Source of the DNA: Polaribacter sp.
Lineage (GTDB): Bacteria > Bacteroidota > Bacteroidia > Flavobacteriales > Flavobacteriaceae
NCBI GenBank assembly: GCA_029250685.1
Contig: JAQXEU010000003.1
Span: forward strand, 1 to 64,000
Length of the DNA stretch: 64,000 bases
Reading direction: 5' to 3'
The notes under the pieces were generated by a model. It had not been told where the DNA came from, did no database searches, and was given only the letters and a program-made list of their open reading frames with translations. Every line of letters begins with the position of its first letter. The stretch's first letter is position 1. The translations under genes and the position numbers were made by a program. Positions 52,357 to 62,258 of this stretch are shown here, in pieces.

Positions 52357-53451
52357 ATGAAAAAATCAATCATTCTATTATTCGCATTTGTATTCTTTAT
52401 TTCTTGTAACACAAAAGATTCTGCAACGCAACAAAAAATTGACAATGCAAATGCTGTCGCTGAACAATTTTTAATTGATCAACAAATACCAGGAATGGCA
52501 ATTTCTGTTTCTCAAAAAGGAAAAATGATATGGTCTAAAGGATTTGGTTATGCTGATGTTGCAGCCAAGAAAAAAGTAGACCCAAGAAATACACAATTTA
52601 GAGTTGCAAGTATTTCTAAAACATTAACGGCACTCGCCATGGCAAAATTAGTTGAGGAAGAGAAATTAGACTTAAATGCAAGTATATATACTTATGTTCC
52701 TGATTTCCCTAAAAAGAAATACGATTTTACCGTAAAACAAGTTGGCGGTCATATTGCTGGGATTAGACATTATGATTACACAAATAATGAGAAAGAACTA
52801 TTTAATATTAAAAAAATGTCGATTGTTGAAGGCTTAGATATTTTCAAAAATGATTCCCTTTTGTTTAAACCAGGAAGTAAGTATAGTTATAGTACTTATG
52901 GGTGGAATCTTTTAAGTGTTGTTACACAAAATGCTGCTAAAACAGATTTTAATGAATACATGAATGCTACTGTTTTTAGCCCATTAAAAATGAAACACAC
53001 AACGCTAGGTTTAGTAGACAAAGAAATGCCAAACAGAACTGCTTTTTACATTAAAGAAATTGGCAAAGAAAACGGTAAAGTAATTTTAGGTCCAAAGGTG
53101 AGTAATGAATACAAAGCTGCTGGAGGTGGATTTATTTCTACTACCGAAGATTTAATTTTATTTGGAAAAGAAATCATATCTCCAACCATAGTTTCTAAGA
53201 ACACACTTGATGAGTTTGTAACATCTCAAGAAACTGACGATGGTAAAAAAACCAATTACGGAATAGGTTTTGGCGTGGCAAAAGTTAAAAACAACACCTT
53301 ACGTTATAGCCATTCTGGTGGTGGAATTGGCGCAACAGCATTCTTATTAATCTACCCTGAAAAAGAATTAGTAATTACAATTCTTACAAATTTATCACAA
53401 GTAAAAATTAGGGATTTGGTTGGTGAGTTAGAGGATGTTTTTATTGAGTAA
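52357..53451 (+). CDS. Beta-lactamase-fold serine hydrolase, lipoprotein
   Basis: A 364-residue lipoprotein (lipobox VFFISC) of the class C beta-lactamase/penicillin-binding family. The three active-site motifs are visible: SISKTLT (SxxK), YSYSTYGWN (YxN) and HSGGGIG (the KTG equivalent). Candidate activities are D,D-peptidase, esterase or muramyl-amidase (AmiE-like). Pairing with namZ favours action on muropeptides (inference). Confidence 0.88.
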   Translation: MKKSIILLFAFVFFISCNTKDSATQQKIDNANAVAEQFLIDQQIPGMAISVSQKGKMIWSKGFGYADVAAKKKVDPRNTQFRVASISKTLTALAMAKLVEEEKLDLNASIYTYVPDFPKKKYDFTVKQVGGHIAGIRHYDYTNNEKELFNIKKMSIVEGLDIFKNDSLLFKPGSKYSYSTYGWNLLSVVTQNAAKTDFNEYMNATVFSPLKMKHTTLGLVDKEMPNRTAFYIKEIGKENGKVILGPKVSNEYKAAGGGFISTTEDLILFGKEIISPTIVSKNTLDEFVTSQETDDGKKTNYGIGFGVAKVKNNTLRYSHSGGGIGATAFLLIYPEKELVITILTNLSQVKIRDLVGELEDVFIE

Positions 53452-53465
53452 CTACACTTTTTTAC

Positions 53466-53705
53466 TTAATGCTTCATAGTGGTCAAAATCTTTGTGACTT
53501 CAGGGTTATTTATAAACTTATAATCTCCATCAAAGGTGAACGCATTATTAAAAAATCGAGAAGAGTATATAACCTTTAAAAAAATTGGGTTATTATCTGC
53601 TATGGATAGAGCTTGAGCTTCTTTGAAGCTCTTTACTGTTGTTTGAGATTTTACTTGAATTGTCAAAAACAAGATGGCAATTACAAGTACAATTTTTGAT
53701 TTCAT
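53466..53705 (-). CDS. Small secreted protein, possible truncated thioredoxin-like gene
   Basis: A 79-residue ORF with a clear signal peptide (MKSKIVLVIAILFLTIQVKSQ). The mature part starts SFKEAQALSIADNNPIFLKV, like the opening of secreted thioredoxin-like proteins (SFEEALAKAKAENKPIF type). However, the CxxC region and the rest of the fold are missing. It may be a remnant or a short-lived ORF. It lies 42 bases downstream of the sterol desaturase gene, on the same strand. Confidence 0.5.
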   Translation of the reverse strand: MKSKIVLVIAILFLTIQVKSQTTVKSFKEAQALSIADNNPIFLKVIYSSRFFNNAFTFDGDYKFINNPEVTKILTTMKH

Positions 53706-53747
53706 ATTCGTTTGGTTTTTAAAAAACTATTCTATTTTAATCAAACA

Positions 53748-54578
53748 TCAGTCCACGTTTGTTGGTTTCCGATAACCTTGAAAAGGTTGCTTTAACAATT
53801 CTACCAAAGATGAATTGGTTTTTTCATCCGGAAAAGTATCAACTCCATACACAATTTTTTCACGCTCTAAATACAGATAGGTGCCAAAAATTCTATCCCA
53901 AATAGAAAAGATATTTCCGTAATTAGAATCTGTATAGGGTAACATATTGTGGTGGTGAATTTTATGCATGTCTGGTGAAATAATTACATAACTCAACGCT
54001 TTATCAACATCTTTATTTATTTTAATATTTGCATGTGTAAACTGCGTAAAAATTAATGACATTGATTGATAAACCATTACAATTGCAATGGGAGCTCCAA
54101 CTACAAAAACACCAAATAACGTAAAGGCAAAACGAATCATACTTTCTAACGGATGATGTCTGTTTGCCGTTGTAGTGTCAACTTTATGATCTGTGTGATG
54201 TACCAAATGAATCATCCAAAGTGGTTTTACTTTATGCTCTACAAAATGCGCTAAATAGGCACCGAAAAAATCTAACAACACCACACCTAAAATAACATAC
54301 AACCATAATGGCATTTCTGGTAACCAATTAATAATTCCGAAATTATTTACCTGAACCCAATCTGCTGATTTTAATAATAAAAAAGCCAATGAAAAATTCA
54401 CAATAATGGTTGTAACCGTAAAAAATAAATTAGGAAAAGCGTGTTTCCATTTTTTATAATTAAATTTAAACAAAGGCAAAGCACCTTCTAGAATCCAAAA
54501 AAAAGTGATTCCACCAACAAGAATTAAACTTCTATGTAAAGACGGAATGGTTTCGAAATAATGTATGATTGTTTCCAA
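53748..54578 (-). CDS. Sterol desaturase / fatty acid hydroxylase family protein
   Basis: A 276-residue integral membrane di-iron protein. The eight-histidine pattern is visible in AHFVEHK, HLVHHTDHKVDTTTANRHH and MHKIHHHNMLPYTDSNYGN. Four to five hydrophobic helices surround it. The family hydroxylates or desaturates lipids, in bacteria often carotenoids, hopanoids or fatty acids. The exact substrate is unknown; the idi gene elsewhere in the window is too far away to be informative. Confidence 0.9.
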   Translation of the reverse strand: METIIHYFETIPSLHRSLILVGGITFFWILEGALPLFKFNYKKWKHAFPNLFFTVTTIIVNFSLAFLLLKSADWVQVNNFGIINWLPEMPLWLYVILGVVLLDFFGAYLAHFVEHKVKPLWMIHLVHHTDHKVDTTTANRHHPLESMIRFAFTLFGVFVVGAPIAIVMVYQSMSLIFTQFTHANIKINKDVDKALSYVIISPDMHKIHHHNMLPYTDSNYGNIFSIWDRIFGTYLYLEREKIVYGVDTFPDEKTNSSLVELLKQPFQGYRKPTNVD

Positions 54579-54712
54579 AGAGAAATATTTTTCTTAAAAG
54601 TAAGAAAATTATATAATCTAACCTTAAAATTGCTTCATTTTAAAAATTTATGCATTTTTATATTGATTTTATAAAACATTTTGTATGTTTACTAAAATAC
54701 GCAAAAATCAAC

Positions 54713-54728
54713 TCTAAATACATTTAGA
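54713..54728. repeat. Short palindrome TCTAAAT-AC-ATTTAGA
   Basis: A perfect 7-bp inverted repeat with a 2-base centre, about 50 bases before the small gene at 54777. It could be a repressor site. The gap 54579-54776 is otherwise featureless AT-rich DNA. Confidence 0.35.
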
Positions 54729-54776
54729 ATACTAAATTGTGTACTATTTATATAACGATAAAAATTCGAAAAAGTG

Positions 54777-55004
54777 ATGAGTACGGTAGTAGAAAGGGCT
54801 TTAAAATTTGAAGAAACAAGTTTACGAGCATTAACAACAAATCAAAGAATAATAATTTCTAGAGAAGCTAAAGAATTGATCTTAAGCTTAAATGAAATCT
54901 ATAAAGAAGAAAAAGATCCTGCGATTATGGATCAAATGAAAAGGCTAACTTTAATTAAGCAAAAAGTTGAAAAGCGTTTAAAAGGTAAACCAACAAGCTC
55001 ATAA
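54777..55004 (+). CDS. Small helical protein of unknown function
   Basis: A 75-residue, highly charged, all-helical protein (ALKFEETSLRALTTNQRIIISREAKELILSLNEIYKEEKD). No family recognised. The ATG at 54777 is used; the track places a GTG one codon earlier. It is soluble, with no signal peptide. The length, composition and own upstream palindrome suggest a real gene. Confidence 0.6.
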   Translation: MSTVVERALKFEETSLRALTTNQRIIISREAKELILSLNEIYKEEKDPAIMDQMKRLTLIKQKVEKRLKGKPTSS

Positions 55005-55014
55005 ATAGAGTTAC

Positions 55015-55551
55015 TTAACTCCTCCTCTTTTTAACTTTAGAAACTAAAGGTAATTTCTTTTTTAATTCCTCAATAATATTATATGCAGCAGGGCAAATTT
55101 CTGTATTGCTTAACGTTAAATCTGTTAATTGAATAAACTTTTTACGGTTTGTATGCGGGTATTCTGAACATGCTTTTGGGCGCACATCGTAAATAAAACA
55201 AGAGTTATCTGATTCATCAAAAAAGTTACAAGGACCAGGCGAATTTAACACCATAAAATCATCCTCATCACGTTCTAAATACTGACTTTCAAAGTTGGCA
55301 ACTTTCATTTTCAAATGCTTAGAAATTCGCTCTACATCTTTCTCTGTAAAAATTGGACTTGTGGTTTTACAACAATTTCCACATGATAAACAATCAGTTC
55401 TTTTAAATTCATTTTCATGCAATTCTTGCATTACATAATCTAAATTTTTAGGTGTTCTTCTTTTTAAGTTGGCAAAATACTTTTTACTTTCTTTTTTTGC
55501 TTCTTCTGCCAATTCTGGCAATTCTGCTAAACGCTTATCCATGTCTTTCAT
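55015..55551 (-). CDS. YkgJ family cysteine-cluster (Fe-S) protein
   Basis: A 178-residue cytosolic protein of the CxxCxxCC type. Cysteines occur in DCLSCGNCCKTTSPIF, then PGPCNFFDESDNSCFIYDVRPKACSEYP, the YkgJ pattern. The family is thought to bind an Fe-S or zinc cluster and has no firm function. A long N-terminal coiled-coil-like helix (about 1-50) precedes it. It is divergent from argS. Confidence 0.9.
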   Translation of the reverse strand: MKDMDKRLAELPELAEEAKKESKKYFANLKRRTPKNLDYVMQELHENEFKRTDCLSCGNCCKTTSPIFTEKDVERISKHLKMKVANFESQYLERDEDDFMVLNSPGPCNFFDESDNSCFIYDVRPKACSEYPHTNRKKFIQLTDLTLSNTEICPAAYNIIEELKKKLPLVSKVKKRRS

Positions 55552-55637
55552 ACAGCTGCAAAAATACCATTATTAACAAGAAGAATCATTTTAAATTTCA
55601 TCTATAAAATTTGTCATAAAAAATGAAATAAATTGTG

Positions 55638-55645
55638 TAATTTTG
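55638..55645 (+). promoter_or_regulatory. Bacteroidota -7 promoter box of argS
   Basis: TAATTTTG fits TAnnTTTG, 21 bases before the argS ATG at 55667. A TTTG at 55610-55613 is a -33 candidate, but the 24-base spacing is longer than usual. Confidence 0.5.
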
Positions 55646-55666
55646 GGCTTCAATTTTAAGAAATCA

Positions 55667-57445
55667 ATGAGTATTCAAAATCGTATAGAAACAGCAGTAA
55701 AAAATGGATTTTTAACTTTATATGATGCTGAAATTCCGACCGTAGAATTTCAAGCAACACGTAAAGAGTTTGAAGGAGATATTACTGTGGTTGTTTTTCC
55801 GATGTTGCGCTATAAAAAAGGGAACCCTGTTCAAATCGGAAACGATTTAGGGAATTATATTATAGAAAACATCGAGGAAGTTATCCGATTTAATGTGGTG
55901 AAAGGTTTCTTAAACTTGGTTGTCAATGATGTTTTATATTTAGATGCATTCAAATCTATTTACACAAATGACACTTACGGATTTGTAAAACCATCAAACA
56001 ATAACGATGCTGTTTTGGTAGAATACTCTTCACCAAACACCAACAAACCGTTGCATTTAGGTCACGTTAGAAATAATTTATTAGGATATTCTGTTGCAGA
56101 AATTATTAAAGCATCTGGTAAAAAAGTTTATAAAACACAAATTATAAACGATAGAGGAATTCATATTTGTAAGTCGATGTTGGCTTGGCAAAAATATGGA
56201 AAAGAAGAAACCCCAGCTTCAACTGGGCTCAAAGGTGATAAATTGGTTGGGAATTATTATGTGAAATTCGACCAAGAATACAAGCAAGAAATTACACAAT
56301 TAATAGCTGAAGGAAAAACTGAAGAAGAAGCAAAAAAACAAGCACCATTATTATTAGAAGCACAAGAAATGCTTAAAAAATGGGAAGCAGGAGATGAAAA
56401 AGTTATCGAACTTTGGAAAACTATGAACGCTTGGGTTTATGCAGGATTTGAAACAACTTATAAAAATCTAGGTGTTGATTTTGATTCGTATTATTACGAA
56501 AGCAACACGTATTTATTAGGAAAAGATAATATTGAAGAAGGATTGAAGAATGGCGTTTTCTTTAAGAAAGAAGATGGTTCTGTTTGGATTGACTTAACAG
56601 AAGATGGTTTAGATGAAAAAATCGTGTTGCGTTCAGATGGAACAGCAGTTTATATGACGCAAGATATTGGAACTGCAATTCAGCGTTCTAAAGATTATCC
56701 AGATGTAAACGGAATGGTTTATACGGTTGGAAATGAACAGGATTATCATTTTAAGGTATTGTTTTTAATCTTAAAAAAATTAGGTTACACTTGGGCTGAT
56801 GAATTGTTTCATTTAAGTTACGGAATGGTAGATTTACCTTCTGGGAAAATGAAATCTAGAGAAGGAACTGTTGTTGATGCTGATGAGTTAATGGCAGAAA
56901 TGACATCAACTGCTAAAGCTTTATCGCAAGAACTAGGAAAGTTAGACGGTTATTCTGAAAAAGAAAAAGAAGCATTATATAATACGATTGGTTTAGGCGC
57001 TTTAAAATATTACATCTTAAAAGTTGATCCTAGAAAACGAATTTTATTCGACCCAAAAGAATCTGTAGATTTTCAAGGAAATACTGGTCCTTTTATTCAA
57101 TATACTTATGCAAGAATTCAATCAATCTTACGCAAAGCTACTTTTGATCATTCTCAAGAAATAAGTGGAATTGAATTACACGAAAAAGAAAAAGAGTTGA
57201 TAAAGATAATTGAAAACTACCCTGAAGTGATTCAGTTAGCAGCGGCAAATCATTCTCCAGCGTTAATCGCAAATTACACCTATGACTTGGTTAAAGAATT
57301 TAATTCTTTTTACCAAAATGTATCTATTTTAGGAGAGGAAAATCAAGATAAAAAAACACTAAGAGTTCAATTATCTAAAAAAGTAAGTGATATTATAAAA
57401 TCAGCATTCTCTCTATTAGGAATTAATGTCCCTGAGAGGATGTAA
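55667..57445 (+). CDS. argS: Arginyl-tRNA synthetase
   Basis: A 592-residue class I synthetase charging tRNA-Arg. It has an N-terminal Arg-specific tRNA-binding domain (about 1-90), the HIGH-like motif SSPNTNKPLHLGHVRNN, and GKMKSREGTVVDA in place of KMSKS. A DALR-type anticodon-binding domain with LGINVPERM lies at the C-terminus. The track start at 55643 is a TTG that overlaps the promoter box, so the ATG at 55667 is preferred. Confidence 0.97.
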   Translation: MSIQNRIETAVKNGFLTLYDAEIPTVEFQATRKEFEGDITVVVFPMLRYKKGNPVQIGNDLGNYIIENIEEVIRFNVVKGFLNLVVNDVLYLDAFKSIYTNDTYGFVKPSNNNDAVLVEYSSPNTNKPLHLGHVRNNLLGYSVAEIIKASGKKVYKTQIINDRGIHICKSMLAWQKYGKEETPASTGLKGDKLVGNYYVKFDQEYKQEITQLIAEGKTEEEAKKQAPLLLEAQEMLKKWEAGDEKVIELWKTMNAWVYAGFETTYKNLGVDFDSYYYESNTYLLGKDNIEEGLKNGVFFKKEDGSVWIDLTEDGLDEKIVLRSDGTAVYMTQDIGTAIQRSKDYPDVNGMVYTVGNEQDYHFKVLFLILKKLGYTWADELFHLSYGMVDLPSGKMKSREGTVVDADELMAEMTSTAKALSQELGKLDGYSEKEKEALYNTIGLGALKYYILKVDPRKRILFDPKESVDFQGNTGPFIQYTYARIQSILRKATFDHSQEISGIELHEKEKELIKIIENYPEVIQLAAANHSPALIANYTYDLVKEFNSFYQNVSILGEENQDKKTLRVQLSKKVSDIIKSAFSLLGINVPERM

Positions 57446-57453
57446 TAAAATTG

Positions 57454-57461
57454 TAAATTTG
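57454..57461 (+). promoter_or_regulatory. Bacteroidota -7 promoter box of lpd
   Basis: TAAATTTG fits TAnnTTTG and lies 52 bases before the lpd ATG. Confidence 0.45.
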
Positions 57462-57512
57462 CAATTCAAACAACATCAAAAACAAATCAAATAACGAATA
57501 AAATTATACACA

Positions 57513-58901
57513 ATGAAATACGACATACTAATTATTGGAAGTGGACCTGGAGGTTATGTTACTGCAATTAGAGCATCTCAATTAGGCTTTAAAGTTGGTG
57601 TAGTAGAAAAAGAAAACTTAGGAGGAATCTGTTTAAATTGGGGTTGTATTCCAACAAAAGCATTATTGAAATCTGCACAAGTGTATGATTATTTAAAGCA
57701 TGTTGATGAATATGGTTTAAAGGCAGAAGCAATCGATAAAGATTTTGAAGCTGTTATAAAAAGAAGTCGTGGTGTTGCAGAAGGAATGAGCAAAGGTGTT
57801 GCTTTTTTAATGAAGAAAAACAAAATCGATATTATTGATGGTTTTGGAAAAATTAAAACAGGAAAAAAAGTTGATGTTACTGCTGAAGATGGAATAGTAA
57901 CAGAATACAGCGCAGATCATATTATTATTGCAACTGGCGCACGTTCTAGAGTATTACCAAACTTACCGCAAGACGGAAAAAAAGTGATTGGCTATAGAGA
58001 AGCTATGAGTTTACCTGAACAACCAAAATCTATGATTGTTGTAGGTTCTGGAGCAATTGGAGTAGAGTTTGCTCATTTTTACAATTCTATGGGAACTGAT
58101 GTTACTATCGTAGAATTCATGCCAAATGTTGTTCCGTTAGAAGATAAAGATGTTTCTAAACAATTTGAGCGCTCTATCAAAAAAGCAGGAATCAAAGTAA
58201 TGACAAATTCTTCAGTAGAGTCTGTTAATACTTCTGGTGATGGCGTTAAAGCAACAGTTAAAACTAAAAAAGGAGAAGAAATTCTAGAAGCGGATATTTT
58301 ATTATCAGCGGTTGGAATTAAAACGAATATTGAAAACATTGGATTAGAAGATGTTGGAATTGTTACTGATAGAGATAAAATTTTAGTAAACGATTTTTAT
58401 CAAACAAATTTACCAGGTTATTATGCTATTGGTGATGTAGTTCCTGGACCAGCATTAGCACACGTTGCTTCTGCAGAAGGAATTACTTGTGTTGAAAAAA
58501 TCGCTGGTTTACATACAGAAGCAATCGATTATGGAAACATTCCTGGTTGTACGTATGCAACTCCAGAAATTGCATCTGTTGGAATGACAGAAGAAAAAGC
58601 AAAAGAAGCTGGTTATGAATTAAAAGTTGGAAAATTCCCTTTTTCTGCTTCAGGAAAAGCAAAAGCAGCTGGAACTCCAGATGGATTTGTAAAAGTGATT
58701 TTTGACGCAAAATACGGAGAATGGTTAGGTTGCCATATGATTGGCGCTGGAGTTACAGACATGATTGCAGAAGCTGTTTTAGGAAGAAAGCTAGAAACTA
58801 CAGGTCATGAAGTGTTAAAAGCGATTCATCCACATCCAACGATGAGTGAAGCGGTAATGGAAGCTGTTGCAGCAGCATATGATGAAGTGATTCACTTATA
58901 A
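57513..58901 (+). CDS. lpd: Dihydrolipoyl dehydrogenase
   Basis: A 462-residue FAD/NAD disulfide oxidoreductase (E3 of 2-oxoacid dehydrogenase complexes and the glycine cleavage system). It has the FAD site IIGSGPGGYVTA, the redox-active pair GGICLNWGCIPTKALL, the NAD site VVGSGAIGVEFAHF, YAIGDVVPGPALAH, and the catalytic His-Glu in HPHPTMSEAVMEA. Normal length. It is followed by a terminator, so it is a single-gene unit here. Confidence 0.96.
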   Translation: MKYDILIIGSGPGGYVTAIRASQLGFKVGVVEKENLGGICLNWGCIPTKALLKSAQVYDYLKHVDEYGLKAEAIDKDFEAVIKRSRGVAEGMSKGVAFLMKKNKIDIIDGFGKIKTGKKVDVTAEDGIVTEYSADHIIIATGARSRVLPNLPQDGKKVIGYREAMSLPEQPKSMIVVGSGAIGVEFAHFYNSMGTDVTIVEFMPNVVPLEDKDVSKQFERSIKKAGIKVMTNSSVESVNTSGDGVKATVKTKKGEEILEADILLSAVGIKTNIENIGLEDVGIVTDRDKILVNDFYQTNLPGYYAIGDVVPGPALAHVASAEGITCVEKIAGLHTEAIDYGNIPGCTYATPEIASVGMTEEKAKEAGYELKVGKFPFSASGKAKAAGTPDGFVKVIFDAKYGEWLGCHMIGAGVTDMIAEAVLGRKLETTGHEVLKAIHPHPTMSEAVMEAVAAAYDEVIHL

Positions 58902-58925
58902 GATCCTAGAAACAATATATTTATT

Positions 58926-58957
58926 AAAAACCGAAGTTTAACTGCTTCGGTTTTTTT
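58926..58957 (+). terminator. Intrinsic terminator of lpd
   Basis: The stem AAAAACCGAAG / CTTCGGTTTTT is followed by a T run. Its T tract abuts the next promoter box. Confidence 0.88.
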
Positions 58958-58964
58958 ATATTTG
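58957..58964 (+). promoter_or_regulatory. Bacteroidota -7 promoter box of the beta-galactosidase gene
   Basis: TATATTTG fits TAnnTTTG. It begins on the last base of the lpd terminator and is 19 bases before the ATG. Confidence 0.45.
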
Positions 58965-58982
58965 AAACTTCAATAATTTTCT

Positions 58983-61900
58983 ATGAAACAAAAAGCTTCA
59001 TTCATACTCTTTCTTTTATTTTTTTATGTTGGATTTAGTCAACAAAAAAATATTTGGCATTATATAGAAAATGAACAAGTGATTTCTGAAAACAAAGAAG
59101 ATGCACATGCTAGTTTCACTTCTTTTTCTTCTTTTCCTAGTTTTTTAAAAAACACACCAACCTATAAAAAATCATTAAATGGCGTTTGGAAATTCAATTG
59201 GGTTAAAAATCCTGCGAATAGACCAACAAAGTTTATGAATCCTACTTTTATTTTAAATGATTGGAAAGAAATTATTGTTCCGTCTAACTGGGAAGTTGAA
59301 GGTTTTGGAACTCCAATTTATGTAAATCATCAATACGAGTTTTCTGATTATAAAGCAATGATTGCTGATGACATGGAATTGATTGATGAAATTTATCCTA
59401 AAACACCTGGAAAAGTTCCACATAATTACAATCCCGTTGGTTCTTATAGAAGAGATTTTGATATTGATAGCACTTGGACAGGGAAAGAAATTTTCTTGCA
59501 CGTTGGCGCTATGAAATCTGGTGGATTTGTTTGGTTAAATGGTCGATATATTGGCTATTCTCAAGGAAGTAAATTACCCAGTGAGTTCAACATTACAAAA
59601 GCGGCTAAAAAAGGAAAAAACACCATCGCAATTCAAATTTTTAGATGGACAGACGGAAGTTATTTAGAAGCACAAGATTTTTGGAGAATAAGCGGAATTG
59701 AACGTGATGTTTATATTTATGCGCAACCAAAAGTTAGAATTCAGGATATAGATGTGCAAACTTTTTTAGATGATACATATACGCAGGGTTTTTTAGAAAT
59801 AGAAATTGATTTTCAAAATCACGAAAAATTTAATAAAGAACTTTTTGTTTCATATCAACTGTTTGATGAAAACAATATTATGATTGCGGAGCAAGAAAAT
59901 AATACTGCGGTTTCTCCAAGAAGAAGAAAAAGCACACAGTTTTCTACTAATATCATCGATCCTAAAAAGTGGAGTGCAGAACATCCAAATTTATATACAC
60001 TAAGAATTACATCAAAAGATGCTAATAAAAACTTAATAGAAATAACTGAGCAGAAAATTGGTTTTAGATCTGTAGAAATTAAAAAAGGGTTACTACTCGT
60101 AAACGGTCAAGTTGTTACGTTAAAAGGTGTAAATGCGCATGAAGCAAATCCAGAAACTGGTCATGTAATGAATGAAAAATTGATGTTAAAGGACATCAAA
60201 ATGTGGAAAGAAAATAACATTAATGCTGTGAGATTGGCACATTATCCAAGAAGCAAACGTTTTTATGAGTTGTGTGATTTATATGGAATCTATGTAGTTG
60301 ATGAAGCTAATATTGAATCTCATGGAATGTACTACGGACAATATTCTTTAGCAAAACAAAGAAAATGGATAAAAGCGCATAAAGACAGAATGTTAAGAAT
60401 GGTTGAACGCGATAAAAATCATCCATCAGTAATTATTTGGTCAATGGGAAACGAAGCCGGAAACGGAATTGTTTTTTATGAAGGTTATGAAGCGATCAAA
60501 AAATTAGACAAAATCAAAAGACCAATTCAATACGAAAGAACATATAAATCAGACAATAATTTATTTAATATGGATTGGAATACTGATATTATTGTTCCTC
60601 AATATCCATCTCCTGCAACATTTGAAAGAATTGGGCAAACAAAAACTGACCGTCCATTTATTCCAAGTGAATATGCACATTCAATGGGAAATAGCACAGG
60701 AAATTTTGTAGATTATTGGGATATCATTGAAAAATATGAGCATCTACAAGGTGGTTTTCTTTGGGATTGGGTAGATCAATCTATTTGGAAAACAAATGCA
60801 AAAGGAGAAAAGTATTATGCTTACGGTGGTGATTTCGGAAAAGATATGCCAACAGATAATTCGTTTTTAAATAACGGAATTGTTTTTCCTGACAGAACTC
60901 CACAACCAGCATTATACGAAGTTAAAAAAGCACAAGAGTTTATCAATTTTAAAGATTTTTTAGAAACAGATGCTAATCTAGCTAGTATTAAAATTGAAAA
61001 CCTTTACGATTTCACAAACCTAGATCAGTTTAATTTTAAGGCTGTTGTAAAAGCAAACGGGGAAATTTTAAAAACGATTGACTTAAAAGGCGTCAACATA
61101 AAAGCGCATGAAAGCAAATTGGTAAGTATTCCTTTAAACGGAATCAATTTTATTGAGAACACAGAATACTTTATAGAGTTTTCTGCAACGACAAAAAACA
61201 AATGGGGTTTATTATCTAAAGGTTTTGAAGTAGCAAAAGAACAAGTTTATTTAAGTAAAAAGTTCAAAACAAAAACGGTTAAAGTTGATAATGGTTGGTA
61301 TTTAAAATCAACTGACAACAGTAACGAATTTATTCTTTATAACAATTATATTAAAGTTGCTTTTGATAAACAGAAAGGAAACATTACTTCATATGTTTTC
61401 AAAAAACAAGAATATATTAACGCTAAAAAAGGACCACAGATTAATTTTTGGAGAGCACCAACTGATAATGATTTAGGTAATAGAATGCCAACTAGAAATC
61501 TAGGTTGGAAAAACGCAACTTTAAATCCAACTGTTTCAAAATTTGATTTCAAAAAATTAGACAATAATTTAATGCAAGTTATTGTTGAATATCAATTGCC
61601 AACAGTAAAGACTACACATACAACCATCTATACCGTTAACGGAAATGGTGTTGTGAAAATTGAGAACACTTTAAACGCTTCTACTTATAAAGGCGATATT
61701 CCACGAGTTGGAATGCGCATGAAAATTCCGAATAAATTCAAAGATATTACCTATTACGGTCGTGGTCCTTGGGAAAATTATCAGGATAGAAAGGCATCAA
61801 CTTTTGTAGATGTTTTCAAAACAACGGTTTCAAACTTTTATGTTCCATATGTTCGTCCGCAAGAAAATGGAAACAGAACAGATGTTCGTTGGATGGCATT

Positions 61901-62258
61901 AATGGACGATAAAGAATATGGATTATTAATATCTTCTCCTTCCCAGAAGGGTTTAAGTATTTCAGCTTTACACATGCCAAATGAAGATTTTGATATTACT
62001 GATGGATTAGATTATTCTAAAGAAAATAAAAGCACAAATTTAAGCAAACATACAATTGATATTAAAGAGCAAGATTTAGTGCAATTAAATATTGATTTAG
62101 CTCAACGTGGTTTAGGTGGAGACAATAGTTGGGGAGCTAAACCACAAGATAAATACCAATTAAAAAGTAACAAAAAACATTCGTATTCTTTTTATTTAAT
62201 TCCGTTTACTAGCGGAACAATTCCAAAATTTATAGAATTACAACAACAGTTTAAATAA
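58983..62258 (+). CDS. Beta-galactosidase, glycoside hydrolase family 2 (LacZ-type), secreted
   Basis: A 1091-residue exported enzyme with a signal peptide (FILFLLFFYVGFSQ). GH2 domains follow in order: sugar-binding jelly roll (about 60-240), Ig-like, TIM barrel (about 340-640), and C-terminal Bgal_small_N domain (about 800-1085). The acid/base is in IWSMGNEAGNG and the nucleophile is in PSEYAHSMGNS. SRRDF-like SYRRDFDI and YYGRGPWENY complete the signature. It cleaves beta-galactosides or related glycans in the periplasm. No susCD or other CAZyme is adjacent. Confidence 0.94.
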   Translation: MKQKASFILFLLFFYVGFSQQKNIWHYIENEQVISENKEDAHASFTSFSSFPSFLKNTPTYKKSLNGVWKFNWVKNPANRPTKFMNPTFILNDWKEIIVPSNWEVEGFGTPIYVNHQYEFSDYKAMIADDMELIDEIYPKTPGKVPHNYNPVGSYRRDFDIDSTWTGKEIFLHVGAMKSGGFVWLNGRYIGYSQGSKLPSEFNITKAAKKGKNTIAIQIFRWTDGSYLEAQDFWRISGIERDVYIYAQPKVRIQDIDVQTFLDDTYTQGFLEIEIDFQNHEKFNKELFVSYQLFDENNIMIAEQENNTAVSPRRRKSTQFSTNIIDPKKWSAEHPNLYTLRITSKDANKNLIEITEQKIGFRSVEIKKGLLLVNGQVVTLKGVNAHEANPETGHVMNEKLMLKDIKMWKENNINAVRLAHYPRSKRFYELCDLYGIYVVDEANIESHGMYYGQYSLAKQRKWIKAHKDRMLRMVERDKNHPSVIIWSMGNEAGNGIVFYEGYEAIKKLDKIKRPIQYERTYKSDNNLFNMDWNTDIIVPQYPSPATFERIGQTKTDRPFIPSEYAHSMGNSTGNFVDYWDIIEKYEHLQGGFLWDWVDQSIWKTNAKGEKYYAYGGDFGKDMPTDNSFLNNGIVFPDRTPQPALYEVKKAQEFINFKDFLETDANLASIKIENLYDFTNLDQFNFKAVVKANGEILKTIDLKGVNIKAHESKLVSIPLNGINFIENTEYFIEFSATTKNKWGLLSKGFEVAKEQVYLSKKFKTKTVKVDNGWYLKSTDNSNEFILYNNYIKVAFDKQKGNITSYVFKKQEYINAKKGPQINFWRAPTDNDLGNRMPTRNLGWKNATLNPTVSKFDFKKLDNNLMQVIVEYQLPTVKTTHTTIYTVNGNGVVKIENTLNASTYKGDIPRVGMRMKIPNKFKDITYYGRGPWENYQDRKASTFVDVFKTTVSNFYVPYVRPQENGNRTDVRWMALMDDKEYGLLISSPSQKGLSISALHMPNEDFDITDGLDYSKENKSTNLSKHTIDIKEQDLVQLNIDLAQRGLGGDNSWGAKPQDKYQLKSNKKHSYSFYLIPFTSGTIPKFIELQQQFK

